15,031 nt of DNA from Oscillospiraceae bacterium. GTDB taxonomy: Bacteria; Bacillota; Clostridia; Oscillospirales; Oscillospiraceae. The stretch is from NCBI GenBank assembly GCA_031260745.1, contig JAISKY010000105.1, positions 1 through 15,031 on the forward strand, read 5' to 3'. This document shows, one piece after another, positions 1 through 7,023 of the stretch. The notes beneath the pieces are model-generated. The model did no database searches, was not told where the DNA came from, and saw nothing but the letters and a program-made list of their open reading frames with translations. How positions within the stretch are numbered: position 1 is the stretch's first letter; every line of letters starts with the position of its first letter. The translations under genes and the position numbers were made by a program.

Positions 1-594
1 CTCCGTGATGTGCATATCGTAATACGGAGCTTTGCCCAACAGACAGGTCGCGAATCCGCCGTCGAAGTTAGTCCTCGCGCCTAGCGTCGCGTTACAATAC
101 GGTTGTTGACTGCTCTCGAACCACGAGCAGTGCTGACCTACGCTCGGCAGATACGACATCGTAAGGTAATTCGCGCAGGAGTGCGTCGTAATCAGCCCCA
201 TCTTACGCAGAATTTTGAATGTGTCCTCCTGCATTGAGCTTTCGTGGATTTGCGGGTCGCTGTTAGGCATTTTCGGATTTTTGCCGACGCAAACCGTACA
301 CAGTTCCCAACCGTGAACGGGCGTCATCGCGATACCAAACGGCGATTTGTCCGCGAACGTCGGTATCGCGAATCTGCCGCCCTTTTCGGCGTACTCGGTA
401 ACTTCTTCCAGTGTGACGATACCCAGTCCCGGCGTGTGCATATCGCCTGTGCCGTCAAGGTCAACAAGTCGGTCCGCGCCCGCGATTTGACACAACTCCA
501 CAAGATATTGCATACACTTCTGTTTGACGACGCCCTCCTCGCCCTGGAGCATTCTCTTTTCCTCGTCAGTTAGGTTCGGCATTTTTAGTGCCAT
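1..594 (-). CDS. Aconitase X (AcnX, DUF521) catalytic-domain protein, 5' part only
   Basis: The first 198 residues are present and the gene runs off the left edge. The start at 594 follows a GGAGG ribosome binding site at 604-608. The beginning MALKMPNLTDEEKRMLQGEE has the LT-x-EE-K-x-ML-x-GE opening of AcnX. Residues 137-180 match the AcnX core: a Cys at 140, then WFESS at 158-162, then LGARTNFDGG at 171-180 (family LGARTNREGG). Family members are Fe-S dehydratases; characterised ones act on cis-3-hydroxy-L-proline or mevalonate 5-phosphate. The substrate here is unknown. A separate small swivelling-domain subunit may be encoded further left, as in split AcnX. It is the fourth gene of the leftward operon, 34 bp after the Fe-S protein gene. 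The family call is firm; the role is inferred only from neighbours. Confidence 0.88.
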   Translation of the reverse strand, partial: MALKMPNLTDEEKRMLQGEEGVVKQKCMQYLVELCQIAGADRLVDLDGTGDMHTPGLGIVTLEEVTEYAEKGGRFAIPTFADKSPFGIAMTPVHGWELCTVCVGKNPKMPNSDPQIHESSMQEDTFKILRKMGLITTHSCANYLTMSYLPSVGQHCSWFESSQQPYCNATLGARTNFDGGFATCLLGKAPYYDMHITE

Positions 595-628
595 ATAATA
601 GTTCCTCCGTTCTGTTATTGTTCAGGCA

Positions 629-1513
629 TTATTTCAGCGGGTTCCCCTTAGAGAGTTCCCTTTCTTTGAAGTGTTCTTTCCATTTACCGGCGGGACAGTA
701 CGACAGACAGCGTCCGCAGTACCACGAGTCCTGATGCTGTAAACCGCTGCCGCTTGCAGGCATTTTTGACAGAGCCTCAAATATCTCCGGAGCGGATGCG
801 TCATTTTCCACTAAATCCTCCCGACCGCCGTACTCCTTACGCATAGCGTGCTCGACTACGAAACACTTTGCCATATCAATTGTCGCGTAGGTGTATTCCT
901 TTTCGCCGAGCTTGCACGAGTGCTTATCCTCCGAGCCAACCGCTCCGATTGCTTTTATCGGACACGCTTTTACGCAAATTCCGCAGTTGTCGCACAGCGG
1001 CTCACCGCTGTACATCGGGTCAGGCTCAAGTTCCGCGGTCGTCAGGATTACGCCGAAGCGATTGCGCGGTCCGAACTCCGGCGTAAGCACGATGCTCATC
1101 CACCCGAACTCGCCTAAACCCGCCGCCACCGCCGCGTGACGTATGCTGATTTGTCTGCCCATCGTCATTGGTCCCGTGGATAACGGGGTCGCGACCTCGC
1201 CGAGATAACGCTCCACCGCCTGAGCCACCGCGTAACACGCGTATGTTAGCTCGAAGTTTGGAAGTATCGCGTAGCCGTACTGACCGTAAAGCCCTTTCAA
1301 GTCGCCGCGTCCGTCCTCGAAGCTACGAAAGTTAGCCTGAATTATACCGTCAAGCAACCTTACGCCTATTACGATTACAGACTTACAGCCGGGTAGAATC
1401 TCGGTCGGGTGAGTTCCTGGGGGCGAGCCTTCAAATCGGTCAACACTCGCCACTCCGCACATATCCATTCCGTTTTTTACCGCTAACTCTTTGAGAATCT
1501 TCTTGATGTTCAT
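629..1513 (-). CDS. Double [4Fe-4S] cluster protein, QueG/reductive dehalogenase-like
   Basis: A 294-residue soluble protein with no signal peptide. Residues 132-150 (GLGEFGWMSIVLTPEFGPR) followed by RFGVILTTAELEPD carry the hallmark of epoxyqueuosine reductase QueG and reductive dehalogenases. The first cluster motif is CDNCGICVKACP (Cys 174, 177, 180, 184). The second is CGRCLSYCP (Cys 266, 269, 273), with Cys 200 or 217 as a possible fourth ligand. The N-terminal 130 residues are compatible with the QueG-type cobalamin-binding region but I see no diagnostic motif. It lacks the C-terminal HEAT-like part of QueG, and the context is not tRNA modification. Placed between a URO-D methyltransferase-like gene and AcnX, it most likely moves electrons to or from a corrinoid or Fe-S partner. 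The start at 1513 has AAGGAG at 1525-1530. Confidence 0.85.
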   Translation of the reverse strand: MNIKKILKELAVKNGMDMCGVASVDRFEGSPPGTHPTEILPGCKSVIVIGVRLLDGIIQANFRSFEDGRGDLKGLYGQYGYAILPNFELTYACYAVAQAVERYLGEVATPLSTGPMTMGRQISIRHAAVAAGLGEFGWMSIVLTPEFGPRNRFGVILTTAELEPDPMYSGEPLCDNCGICVKACPIKAIGAVGSEDKHSCKLGEKEYTYATIDMAKCFVVEHAMRKEYGGREDLVENDASAPEIFEALSKMPASGSGLQHQDSWYCGRCLSYCPAGKWKEHFKERELSKGNPLK

Positions 1514-1539
1514 TATTGCGTGTACTCCTTTGCTGTATT

Positions 1540-2655
1540 TTAATCTCTGCCTTGTTCCTTATCATAAAACTCGCGGCTGTACGCGTAAAGTTCCGATAGC
1601 GCCAGCCACTGCTGTTTCGGGTCGCCGAACCCAAGCGCCATAAAAACTCCGCCGCCCGGAGCGTAAATATCAACCGTACGGCGTATCGCCTCGACCATTT
1701 CCGCGTCGGACATCGGTACGCCGAACTCAACGCCCTCAAGCGACGCCATAAATCCGATTTTATCGCCGAGTTCGCGTTTCAGCTTAGGCATATCAACGGC
1801 TCTACGCTGTATTTGCAAGAACTCCGCGCCCATTTCCGCGACGTACGGGATAAACCTGGTTACATTTCCGCAACTGTGCATTTGGAAAACCACATTTTTA
1901 GAATGGACATGGTCTATTATTCTCGCGGTGGGTTTTTGCACCAATTCCACGAACATTTTCTCGGAGAAAAATGTATCGCGCTCCGTACCCCAATCGTCGT
2001 GATAGGTTAACAAATCCAGCGGATACAACGAGTTTATACGGTCGAACAACTCAATAACAAAATCCGCGTAACGCTCAAAAAAGTCCAGACAAGCCTCCGG
2101 CTCCAGCGCGAGCGCCATCATTCCGTCGGTGTAACCTCCGGTAAGCGATACCAGACGCTCCGTAAGACCGCGACCGATGTCGTAGTGCATAATCTTATCC
2201 GGATTGTAGTTTTTCATATACTCGGCGGCTCTTTCTTCAAGTCCCCACTCGTCAAGATTGGGAAATACGATTTCTTTTTCCCAGTCGCATATATCCTCAA
2301 GAAGTTTAGTGCCGGGTTTTAGCATCGCTCCGCCCGCGCTTACGACCATCTCCCAGTCGGTGTTGAACCAGTCCTTGAAGTCATAGTTCTCCGTAGCTCT
2401 GCGGAGAAAATCGGTGTGAACCTGCATTCCGCGTACGTGATGGTTGATTATGTCGTTAGCTCCGAGCGACTGCATATCCGTCAGCCCGTTCGGAACCCAC
2501 AGCGGGTTATCTCGAGCGGCGGAGCGCCGGAAATTCTCTCTCGCCGTTATCGGCGTATCAAACTTAGGAGTTTTCAGTTTTATCGGCGAATAGGAAATCT
2601 CGGACTCTATCATCGGAACCGACGGGTCTCCGTATTCAGGTCTTGGATATTTCAT
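1540..2655 (-). CDS. URO-D family protein, probable corrinoid-linked methyltransferase
   Basis: A 371-residue cytoplasmic protein of the uroporphyrinogen decarboxylase superfamily, in the branch that includes MtaA/MtbA and related methylcobamide methyltransferases. Key segments are HDDWG at 219-223 and MHSCGN at 259-264; His260 and Cys262 match the H-x-C zinc-ligand pair of the methyltransferases. The third ligand, a C-terminal Cys in MtaA, is not visible: the only cysteines are 123, 189 and 262, and the C-terminal glycine-rich region (334-344) has none. Tetrapyrrole synthesis is unlikely because no haem genes are nearby, while a RACo-type activator gene sits at the right end of the window. 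It is the second gene of the leftward operon, 26 bp before the Fe-S gene. GGAGAG upstream of 2655 supports the start. The methyl donor is unknown. Confidence 0.85.
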   Translation of the reverse strand: MKYPRPEYGDPSVPMIESEISYSPIKLKTPKFDTPITARENFRRSAARDNPLWVPNGLTDMQSLGANDIINHHVRGMQVHTDFLRRATENYDFKDWFNTDWEMVVSAGGAMLKPGTKLLEDICDWEKEIVFPNLDEWGLEERAAEYMKNYNPDKIMHYDIGRGLTERLVSLTGGYTDGMMALALEPEACLDFFERYADFVIELFDRINSLYPLDLLTYHDDWGTERDTFFSEKMFVELVQKPTARIIDHVHSKNVVFQMHSCGNVTRFIPYVAEMGAEFLQIQRRAVDMPKLKRELGDKIGFMASLEGVEFGVPMSDAEMVEAIRRTVDIYAPGGGVFMALGFGDPKQQWLALSELYAYSREFYDKEQGRD

Positions 2656-2686
2656 TATGTACTCTCCTTGAATAAATTGTTTTTTA

Positions 2687-2738
2687 GCTTTTCTCCACCC
2701 TGCGGTACAATCCGCGTACCGTCAGAGTGAAGAAAAGC
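2687..2738 (-). other. Long intercistronic hairpin between lipoprotein and URO-D genes
   Basis: The arms 2687-2708 and 2716-2738 pair over 22 bp (two G-T wobbles and a few mismatch-free runs) with one bulged A and a 7-nt loop (2709-2715). No U-tract follows on either strand, so it does not look like an intrinsic terminator. It sits in the 111-bp gap between the solute-binding protein gene and the enzyme genes. Hairpins at this position, as after malE, often protect the upstream mRNA so that binding protein is made in excess; that role is inferred here. Confidence 0.75.
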
Positions 2739-2766
2739 GCTTAATAATGCTAACTGTTTAACTGTG

Positions 2767-4638
2767 TTATACTCCGGGCTGCTTGTAATCGGGATATTTC
2801 TCAATGAAACTGTCGTACACGCCCTGATAAATATCCTGAACTCTGCCAAGACCAATATTGTAGACCGCCGTTACGTAGGCGTCCCACTCGCTCAACGGCT
2901 TAGAGCCTGTAACGAACTGAGTATAATTCTCTGAAATGTACGTGCCTATGTCGCCCTGTAACGCCGCTACTTCTCTAAGTTTCTCATCTGTCGGTTTGGC
3001 GGCTGTACTCGGCCAGTCGTTGCCGCCTTTGAACGGATAATCAGGAATAACATACGCCATAATCATTTCGCGCAGCTTTCTGCCTTCGGGGTATGCGTAC
3101 GCGCGAGCGCGGTCAACTAACCCCACTTCGATAAAATGGCTTCCCGCAAACATTGTCATTTTAATGGTAACGCGGTCCAGCATAAAGTCAGTCCACGAAA
3201 CAGCGCCTTGCTCGTCGTAGTAATAGCTTACTCCCTCTGTACCCCAAGAGAGGTCAAATTTGCCTTCCTCGCTGTAGAAATAATCGCCGTATGAAATGGC
3301 AAGCGGAACATTTTTACATTTAGCGTTGATTCCCCAACTCGCAAAATCCAGTTTCAACGGTTTCATACCTCTGGAGTAACGGAATTCATAGTTTTCGGTT
3401 TCCGCGATGTTTGGACACGAAGCCCAGTAATAACCGGGGATGCCGCTTTCAACAATCATATCCGCCGTAACTCCCGGCGCGATTTGAGAAAACACGTTTT
3501 GGCTGTTGAGCAACGCCGGACCGCGTGACGTACTCGCAGTTCCGCTCTCCTGCCAGTTCGGGTCAATCAACCCCTCGACACTCCATTTGTTGAGGAGTTC
3601 AGCTGCTTTTCTATCCGGCTCTTCGGTTAACGTATACACTACCTTGCCATTGTCAATGCGAGAAGCCGGAACTCCTGCTCCGATGTAAATTGATGTGTTC
3701 ATTCCGGCGAAAAACGCTCCCGGCACACCCTCAATCATCGGACCGTACAGTTGCATTGGATTCGCGATGCCACCCTCAGTCTGAAGTCTGACAAGAGCAT
3801 CGTAAACCTTGTCATAAGTGTTAATCGTTTTAATGTCAATGCCGATGTTCTCAAGAATATCACCCCTGAACATATTTGCCAGGTCAGGCGTCGGGTTCTC
3901 GTAGTATCCCCACATCGCGACCATAATTTCAGGAGTTACAAAATACTGCGCGACCATATCCATATCGTACTCAAAACGCGGAATTTGGTACAAATAGTTC
4001 GGCATATACGCTCTGTAATCATACAGGTTAACCAAGTAGTTTTCGTCAACCAACTGTGTCTGAGTACCGGCAGTATAGTAACTTGTCGGATTGATGACTA
4101 TGTCAGGTAAGTCGTCGGCCGCAAGCGCAATCTGGAACGCGGGTTGTACCGCGTCGAACGCTAATGTTATGTAATTGAGGTTGACGCCTGTCTTGTCGCG
4201 GATATACGTTTGATACGGCATATCCCTCATACTGTCTGTTGTTTGAAGCATAGGATCGAACAGCCAGTAGTACATACTCAGTTCCACATCTGAGTTCGTT
4301 GACAGAGGAAGTTCGTAGTCATAGTTTTCTGATGCGAAAATGCCATAACCCACGTCCTCCACCGCAAATTTCGCGACGCCGTTCGCGTCTGCCGCGAGAC
4401 TATCGCCTGCGTGAGGCAGTTCAACGGGTATTGGCATAGTCAGCGCGGGTTCTTCTGTAGCTGTCGGCGCGTCCGTTGAAGCCGGGGCGGTAGTCGCCGC
4501 CGGGGTGGCGGTAGCCGTCGCAGCCGGCGCGTCCGTAACTGTGGTTCCGCTCCCTGAACACGCGGCGAACAGTGATACGGTCATCGCTAGCGTGAGCAGT
4601 ATCAGCACCAATCGTTTGGGTAGTCTTACCTTTGCCAT
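2767..4638 (-). CDS. ABC transporter solute-binding lipoprotein (LplA-like)
   Basis: A 623-residue exported lipoprotein. The N-terminus has KRLVLILLTLAMTVSLFAAC with lipobox LFAAC, giving Cys27 as the lipidated residue. A flexible linker rich in Ala, Thr and Pro follows (about 28-75), then a large extracellular solute-binding fold. Size and companion genes fit the LplA group of the CUT1 carbohydrate family, at the long end for that group. The matching LplB and LplC-type permease genes are on the same strand but 7 kb away (11702-13636), an unusual separation. It heads the leftward operon ahead of URO-D, Fe-S and AcnX genes, so the cargo is probably the substrate of those enzymes rather than an ordinary sugar; this is inference. 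AAGGAG at 4651-4656 supports the start at 4638. Confidence 0.88.
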   Translation of the reverse strand: MAKVRLPKRLVLILLTLAMTVSLFAACSGSGTTVTDAPAATATATPAATTAPASTDAPTATEEPALTMPIPVELPHAGDSLAADANGVAKFAVEDVGYGIFASENYDYELPLSTNSDVELSMYYWLFDPMLQTTDSMRDMPYQTYIRDKTGVNLNYITLAFDAVQPAFQIALAADDLPDIVINPTSYYTAGTQTQLVDENYLVNLYDYRAYMPNYLYQIPRFEYDMDMVAQYFVTPEIMVAMWGYYENPTPDLANMFRGDILENIGIDIKTINTYDKVYDALVRLQTEGGIANPMQLYGPMIEGVPGAFFAGMNTSIYIGAGVPASRIDNGKVVYTLTEEPDRKAAELLNKWSVEGLIDPNWQESGTASTSRGPALLNSQNVFSQIAPGVTADMIVESGIPGYYWASCPNIAETENYEFRYSRGMKPLKLDFASWGINAKCKNVPLAISYGDYFYSEEGKFDLSWGTEGVSYYYDEQGAVSWTDFMLDRVTIKMTMFAGSHFIEVGLVDRARAYAYPEGRKLREMIMAYVIPDYPFKGGNDWPSTAAKPTDEKLREVAALQGDIGTYISENYTQFVTGSKPLSEWDAYVTAVYNIGLGRVQDIYQGVYDSFIEKYPDYKQPGV

Positions 4639-4682
4639 TCTTTCTTTGCACTCCTTATATTATTAATAGATTTTGGATATAC

Positions 4683-4707
4683 AGTTGTTATTTACTTGCT
4701 AACAACT
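4683..4707 (-). repeat. 8-bp perfect inverted repeat in the lipoprotein leader
   Basis: AGTTGTTA (4683-4690) and TAACAACT (4700-4707) are perfect inverted repeats around a 9-nt spacer. The repeat lies just downstream of the -10 box at 4720-4725, so it could be an operator near the transcription start or a leader hairpin. There is no U-tract. Confidence 0.5.
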
Positions 4708-4719
4708 ATTAACAATTTA

Positions 4720-4748
4720 ATAATAGTACGCGGGCAAACAAAAGTCAA
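4720..4748 (-). promoter_or_regulatory. Candidate sigma-A promoter P1 of the lipoprotein operon
   Basis: Read leftward, TTGACT (4743-4748) and TATTAT (4720-4725) are separated by 17 bp. This gives a start near 4713 and a leader of about 75 nt before the ATG at 4638. Confidence 0.6.
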
Positions 4749-4816
4749 GTAGATTTTTGACATCTGTCATTCCAATTTCGACACGCTATGAATAAAAATA
4801 AAGATTGCAATATCCT

Positions 4817-4845
4817 CCGCTATGGTGTAAAATGCAATATAGCGG
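4817..4845. repeat. Inverted repeat CCGCTAT-N15-ATAGCGG
   Basis: CCGCTAT at 4817-4823 and ATAGCGG at 4839-4845 form a perfect 7-bp inverted repeat. The direct repeat TGCAATAT occurs at 4806-4813 and 4833-4840, overlapping it. This may be a further regulator site in the divergent region; no protein can be assigned. Confidence 0.4.
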
Positions 4846-4864
4846 TTTAATATTCGCGCGCGTT

Positions 4865-4905
4865 ATTGTGAATTTGCACTATAGTCTATTGTGATATTGC
4901 ACAAT
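4865..4905. promoter_or_regulatory. Two tandem operator-like sites ATTGTG-N6-CACAAT
   Basis: Site 1 is ATTGTGAATTTGCACTAT (4865-4882) and site 2 is ATTGTGATATTGCACAAT (4888-4905). They agree at 15 of 18 positions, are spaced 23 bp apart, and site 2 is a perfect 6-bp inverted repeat. They lie just downstream of candidate leftward promoter P2 (4942-4970) and about 100 bp upstream of the CapA-like gene. Related sites occur at 13719-13757 upstream of the permease genes. A dimeric transcription factor is likely; its identity is unknown. Confidence 0.6.
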
Positions 4906-4941
4906 GCGCCGGAATCGGCTCAAGGGAATGGAATAGCAATA

Positions 4942-4970
4942 ATTATACAAATTATGTAATTTTATGCTAA
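4942..4970 (-). promoter_or_regulatory. Candidate leftward promoter P2, upstream of the tandem operators
   Basis: Read leftward, TTAGCA (4965-4970) and a perfect TATAAT (4942-4947) are 17 bp apart, with a start predicted near 4935. The tandem sites at 4865-4905 would then fall at about +30 to +70, where a bound repressor would block. The surroundings are very AT-rich, so a chance match is possible. Confidence 0.4.
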
Positions 4971-5003
4971 TTATAACTTTACCTAACGAGGGAGGAACAA
5001 CGA

Positions 5004-6053
5004 ATGGCCGGAATAATTTTAGGTTTGGTAGGGGAAACAAACGTAAACAGACCTAATCCCGAAACGGCGTTTGACGACGTAAGGGATATGCTGGGAAAGG
5101 CGGACGCGCTTATCGGTCACTTAGAAAGTCCTGTACACGACAGTCCATCAACCAACAAGGATATGCCGGATTTAGCCTACAAAAAAGACTGGGGTCTTTC
5201 AACCCCGGATTCCATACTCGCGTGGAAATCTATGGGTTTTGACGCGCTAGGTACGGCGTCAAACGTATCAGGTAATCCGGAAAGCATCGTCTGTACGGTA
5301 AAAGCGTTGGACGAGGCGGGTATAGCTCACGCAGGAACCGGAGAGAACATTACGGCGGCGCGCCGACCCGCGATATTTGAGAAAAAAGGTATGAAATTCG
5401 GGTTGTTAAGTTATACGAGCGTCTATTACCCGATGTATGTTCCGGCGCTTGCCCAAAAACCCGGCGCGGCTACTGTCAAGGCGGAGATGTCGATAATTCC
5501 CTCGCCGAGGAGCATTGAAATGCCGGGAGTTCCTCCGAGGGTAACTACGTGGCTTGACCCCGCTGAAAAAGCGGAAATGCTTGACGACGTAAAAAAGCTT
5601 CGGGAGCAAGTGGATTTTGTAATCCTCTCGTGTCATTGGGGCGTTACGGACTCAACCGAAACGCTGGAGTACCAAAAAGAATTTGCCCGCGCCGCCATTG
5701 ACGCCGGGGCGGACTGCGTAATGGGTCATCACCCTCACAGACCGCAGGGAGTTGAGTTCTACAAAGAGAAGCCAATCTTCTACAGTATGGGTAATTTCGC
5801 GTTCGACTGGTGGTTTATCAGGCATTGGGATAAAAAGGGTATGGTCGCGTTTCTCACGTTAGACGGACGCAACGTAACAAAGGTTCGCGTTGTTCCGTGT
5901 TTCAGACGCGAGGATAACCAAATCGCGCCGGCGCCGTTTGACTCAAAAGAGGGCGGCGAAATAATAGAATCCGTACGTACTCTGTCGGAAGCGATGGGAA
6001 CAGAGCTTAACCTCGTGGACGGCGAACTAATCCTAACCGCCAAACAGTTATAA
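5004..6053 (+). CDS. CapA/PGA_cap family metallophosphatase-like protein
   Basis: A 349-residue protein similar to poly-gamma-glutamate capsule protein CapA. The clearest part is C-terminal: CHWG at 210-213, then GADCVMGHHPHRPQG at 235-249 and FYSMGNFAFDWW at 259-270, matching the family H-W-G, GHHPH and S-x-GNF motifs. The N-terminal metal motifs are altered: the usual GD reads GE (10-11) and the usual NLE reads HLE (39-41). There is no signal peptide or membrane segment, whereas capsule-linked CapA proteins are normally membrane-bound or exported. No capB or capC neighbour is present, so a cytoplasmic hydrolase or phosphoesterase role is as likely as capsule synthesis. GGGAGGAAC ends 4 nt before the start at 5004. 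It is monocistronic, divergent from the lipoprotein operon and ended by the terminator at 6116-6155. Confidence 0.82.
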   Translation: MAGIILGLVGETNVNRPNPETAFDDVRDMLGKADALIGHLESPVHDSPSTNKDMPDLAYKKDWGLSTPDSILAWKSMGFDALGTASNVSGNPESIVCTVKALDEAGIAHAGTGENITAARRPAIFEKKGMKFGLLSYTSVYYPMYVPALAQKPGAATVKAEMSIIPSPRSIEMPGVPPRVTTWLDPAEKAEMLDDVKKLREQVDFVILSCHWGVTDSTETLEYQKEFARAAIDAGADCVMGHHPHRPQGVEFYKEKPIFYSMGNFAFDWWFIRHWDKKGMVAFLTLDGRNVTKVRVVPCFRREDNQIAPAPFDSKEGGEIIESVRTLSEAMGTELNLVDGELILTAKQL

Positions 6054-6115
6054 AACTCCGTTGAGAACTGTCAAAGGATAAGCTAAACTTCTTCAAATTT
6101 CAGAGTTTACACAGC

Positions 6116-6155
6116 AAAAACGCCGGAGTTTCAATTTTGAAACCTCCGGCTTTTT
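6116..6155. terminator. Bidirectional intrinsic terminator
   Basis: GCCGGAG-TTTCA pairs with TGAAA-C-CTCCGGC over 12 bp with one bulged C and an ATTT loop. T5 follows on the plus strand (6151-6155) and A5 precedes it (6116-6120), giving a U-tract for the minus strand as well. It separates the convergent CapA-like gene and the gene at 6257-6925. Confidence 0.85.
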
Positions 6156-6256
6156 GTATTTACCTGTTAGTCAAAATACTGCTGTTGCAAGAATAGTATG
6201 CAGCGGTGAGCATTGAAAATATAACAGAGACGAGTTTCCATATTTTACGTTTTATC

Positions 6257-6925
6257 TCAAATGTCCTTGAATTTATCTCTGACAATATTGCCTAAATTGT
6301 ACGACGTTTTGGTGACTATTCCCCTTAATATCCACTCTAAGCCGTCACGGTTATTCCTGATGGCAAGCAGATAGATATTCTCGTTTTTAACCGTTTTCAA
6401 GTCCAGGTCGAAGCACAGATATTTCTTATCCGAGCTGATTCTGATTGCGCGGCGTTCCGCGGCGTTGTGGTACGCGAACGCGACGAGCGAACTCCAACCG
6501 TCTACGTTGAACTCGTTGCGTTGGGTGAGTTTCCCAAGCACTATCGCGCTCATATCCTTGTCTTTCATATATATATCGGAGTGCAGTTCCCGAATGTAAC
6601 TCTGTTTCTCAGTCAGGCTGATACCGAAATAACGCTGAAATATATTCGCGTTATTTTCAGGCTTGGTTTTATTGCGCTCTATTTTCACCGAGCCTTTCAA
6701 GTCCACGAACATCGCCGACGGATACGGGTGAGACAAGTCGAAATACCCGCTTAGCGCGATGAACATATCCTTACAGCGTTCGTAGCCCAGGTCGGAGTAA
6801 TTCAGCCCCGCGCTTAGCAGAGCCATATTTGCCTTTGTCACGTCCAACGGAAACGTCAGACCCGCGTCCGCGATTACATCGCATATATACCGCGCCAAGT
6901 TGTCTAAGCCAACTTTTGTTTCCAT
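6257..6925 (-). CDS. Hypothetical protein, 222 residues
   Basis: I do not recognise this protein. It is soluble, with no signal peptide or membrane segment. The start is placed at 6925 (METKVGLDN) because GGAGA at 6931-6935 sits five bases before that ATG; an in-frame ATG at 6937 overlaps the ribosome binding site. The N-terminal 70 residues, through the segment LGYERCKDMFIALSGYFDL, faintly resemble a small winged-helix (LOTUS/OST-HTH) layout, but this is only an impression. The C-terminal half is rich in charged residues and predicted beta strands (AIRISSDKKYLCFDLDLK). It lies 98 bp downstream of the SLH gene on the same strand, with a GC-rich hairpin between, so it may be read at low level from the SLH transcript. 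Confidence 0.7.
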   Translation of the reverse strand: METKVGLDNLARYICDVIADAGLTFPLDVTKANMALLSAGLNYSDLGYERCKDMFIALSGYFDLSHPYPSAMFVDLKGSVKIERNKTKPENNANIFQRYFGISLTEKQSYIRELHSDIYMKDKDMSAIVLGKLTQRNEFNVDGWSSLVAFAYHNAAERRAIRISSDKKYLCFDLDLKTVKNENIYLLAIRNNRDGLEWILRGIVTKTSYNLGNIVRDKFKDI

Positions 6926-6966
6926 AATATTCTCCATTCAGCGTTATATCCGTGGTACAAACGATA

Positions 6967-6987
6967 GGGCGGCGGATTCCGCCGCCC
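6967..6987 (-). terminator. GC-rich hairpin after the SLH gene, possible weak terminator
   Basis: GGGCGGCGG (6967-6975) and CCGCCGCCC (6979-6987) form a perfect 9-bp stem with a 3-nt loop, 37 bp after the SLH stop codon. On the minus strand it is followed by TATCGTTTG, a poor U-tract, so termination may be partial or need other factors. Confidence 0.5.
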
Positions 6988-7023
6988 CTTGCGCGTAGTT
7001 AGGTTTTTGCGTTGCGCGTGAGA

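Noticed and set aside
244..573. Plus-strand open frame over the left edge
   Set aside because: It is antisense to the AcnX coding frame, whose translation matches AcnX family motifs; no ribosome binding site or recognisable protein.
1540..2655. HemE, uroporphyrinogen decarboxylase of haem synthesis
   Set aside because: HDDWG and HSCG features and the RACo/DUF2284/transporter context fit methyltransferase-type URO-D proteins; no haem genes are present.
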